Positions 63,257 to 64,000 of a DNA stretch of 64,000 nucleotides are shown here, one piece after another. Origin of the DNA: Winogradskya humida (GTDB lineage Bacteria > Actinomycetota > Actinomycetes > Mycobacteriales > Micromonosporaceae); NCBI RefSeq assembly GCF_016862215.1, contig NZ_BOMN01000033.1, positions 1 to 64,000 on the forward strand, given 5' to 3'. Every line of letters begins with the position of its first letter. Within the stretch, counting starts at the first letter, position 1. Position numbers and translations under genes: made by a program. The notes below the pieces were generated by a model that ran no database searches, was not told the origin of the DNA, and worked only from the letters and a program-made list of their open reading frames with translations.

Positions 63257-63279
63257 AGTGTGCCCGTCGTGGGAAAAGG

Positions 63280-64000
63280 TCAGGAAAGCGTCCCGGCCAG
63301 CCGGTCACGCAGCTTCGCGCTCGGCGGGTTGAGACCGGTGATCTCCACCGTCTTGCCGCGGGCGGCGTACTTGGCGCTGATGGCGTCCAGGGCGGCGACC
63401 GACGAGGCGTCCCAGATGTGTGCCTGGGACAGGTCGATGATCACCGAGTCGGGATCCTCGGCGTAGTCGAACCGGGTGACCAGGTCGTTGCTGGAGGCGA
63501 AGAAGAGCGACCCGTGCACCGAATAGATCCGGGTGCCGCCGGCGGGGTCGAGGACGCTGGTCACCTCGACCAGGTGGGCGACGCGGCGGGCGAAGATGAC
63601 GGTCGCGGTGAGGACCCCGAGCACCACGCCGATCGCCAGGTTGCGGGTGGCCAGGGTCGCCGCGACCGTCACGACCATGACGATCAGCTCGCCCGGGGGC
63701 ATGCGCCGCAGGGTGGCCGGGGTGATGCTGTGCCAGTCGAAGGTGCCGACCGAGACCACGATCATGACCGCGACCAGGGCGGCCATCGGGATCAGCGCGA
63801 CCACGTCGCCGAGGGCCACGACCAGGATCAGCAGGAAGACCCCGGCCAGGAACGTGGAGATGCGGGTACGCGCGCCCGACGTCTTCACGTTGATCATCGT
63901 CTGGCCGATCATGGCGCAGCCGCCCATGCCGCCGAAGAAGCCGGTGACGATGTTGGCCACGCCCTGGCCCCAGGCCTCGCGGGTCTTGTTCGAGCGGGTG
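63280..64000 (-). CDS. SulP-family anion transporter with STAS domain, 5' end outside window
   Basis: About 239 C-terminal residues are visible. The membrane part contains the SulP segment KTREAWGQGVANIVTGFFGG and GGCAMIGQTMINVKTSGARTRIST, then four hydrophobic segments. A C-terminal STAS domain follows (SVIIDLSQAHIWDASSVAAL) like that of SpoIIAA. SulP proteins carry sulfate, bicarbonate or dicarboxylates. The frame continues to the right edge without a start; the start lies beyond the window. Confidence 0.93.
   Translation of the reverse strand, partial: TRSNKTREAWGQGVANIVTGFFGGMGGCAMIGQTMINVKTSGARTRISTFLAGVFLLILVVALGDVVALIPMAALVAVMIVVSVGTFDWHSITPATLRRMPPGELIVMVVTVAATLATRNLAIGVVLGVLTATVIFARRVAHLVEVTSVLDPAGGTRIYSVHGSLFFASSNDLVTRFDYAEDPDSVIIDLSQAHIWDASSVAALDAISAKYAARGKTVEITGLNPPSAKLRDRLAGTLS

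Noticed and set aside
1..64000. rRNA, tRNA, insertion sequences or prophage genes
   Set aside because: No tRNA cloverleaf, rRNA, transposase, integrase or terminal inverted repeat pattern was recognised on either strand.

Overview
This is a high-GC actinobacterial window with frequent GTG starts and tight ATGA/GTGA gene overlaps. The gene content (a type VII/ESX secretion locus, SARP regulators, a pseudaminic-acid-like sugar pathway) suggests a Micromonosporaceae member, plausibly an Actinoplanes-type organism. That taxonomic call is inference; no rRNA or other marker gene is present.

Layout. (1) 1-3435, minus strand: a YbaB/EbfC-like protein, an EspC/WXG-like repeat protein and the N-terminal part of a large WXG100-like protein, probably a polymorphic toxin or CpnT-like effector, that runs off the left edge. 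(2) 3738-24980, plus strand: the ESX/T7SS locus. It holds two WXG100 proteins, a 271-aa helical protein, a 1723-aa WXG-headed protein with 84-residue repeats, a small coiled-coil protein, EccC, EccD, EccB, a 1203-aa protein of unknown function, a beta-helix/AAA+ (EccA-like) fusion and a second YbaB-like protein. No mycosin (MycP) and no EccE is visible. (3) 24967-34548: two tandem SARP/AfsR-like regulators (minus), a small unknown protein, an atypical LuxR-type regulator, and an 805-aa paralogue of the 1203-aa ESX protein. (4) 34578-42043: TetR regulator, LD-carboxypeptidase, Nif3-like protein, DHA2 exporter, receiver-only regulator, GGDEF-EAL enzyme and MazG-like protein. (5) 42061-44126: an AAA ATPase plus TOPRIM-like gene pair, a candidate defence module. 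(6) 44140-58352: a nonulosonic-acid-type sugar operon (PseB, PseC, unknown, methyltransferase-like, SpsF/PseF-like, PseG/SpsG-like; minus), diverging from an ACP / ketoreductase / adenylating ligase / LuxE / LuxC / GT2 / polytopic membrane protein operon (plus). (7) 58337-64000: housekeeping and accessory genes: TIM-barrel glycosidase-like protein, TetR and MarR regulators with clear palindromic operators, a quinone-oxidoreductase-like MDR, MFS transporter, MerR regulator, and a SulP transporter cut by the right edge.

How it fits together. The ESX core (EccB/C/D plus an AAA+ chaperone) would export the WXG100 pair and probably the large WXG-headed proteins encoded on either side. The SARP and LuxR regulators lie just downstream and are natural candidates to control it. 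The two paralogous large proteins share a C-terminal domain that I read as a degenerate ADP-ribosyltransferase-like fold. The sugar operon and the acyl-activation/acyl-reduction operon share one divergent promoter region and probably make or decorate an acylated surface glycan or glycolipid. PseH- and PseI-type enzymes are absent from this window.
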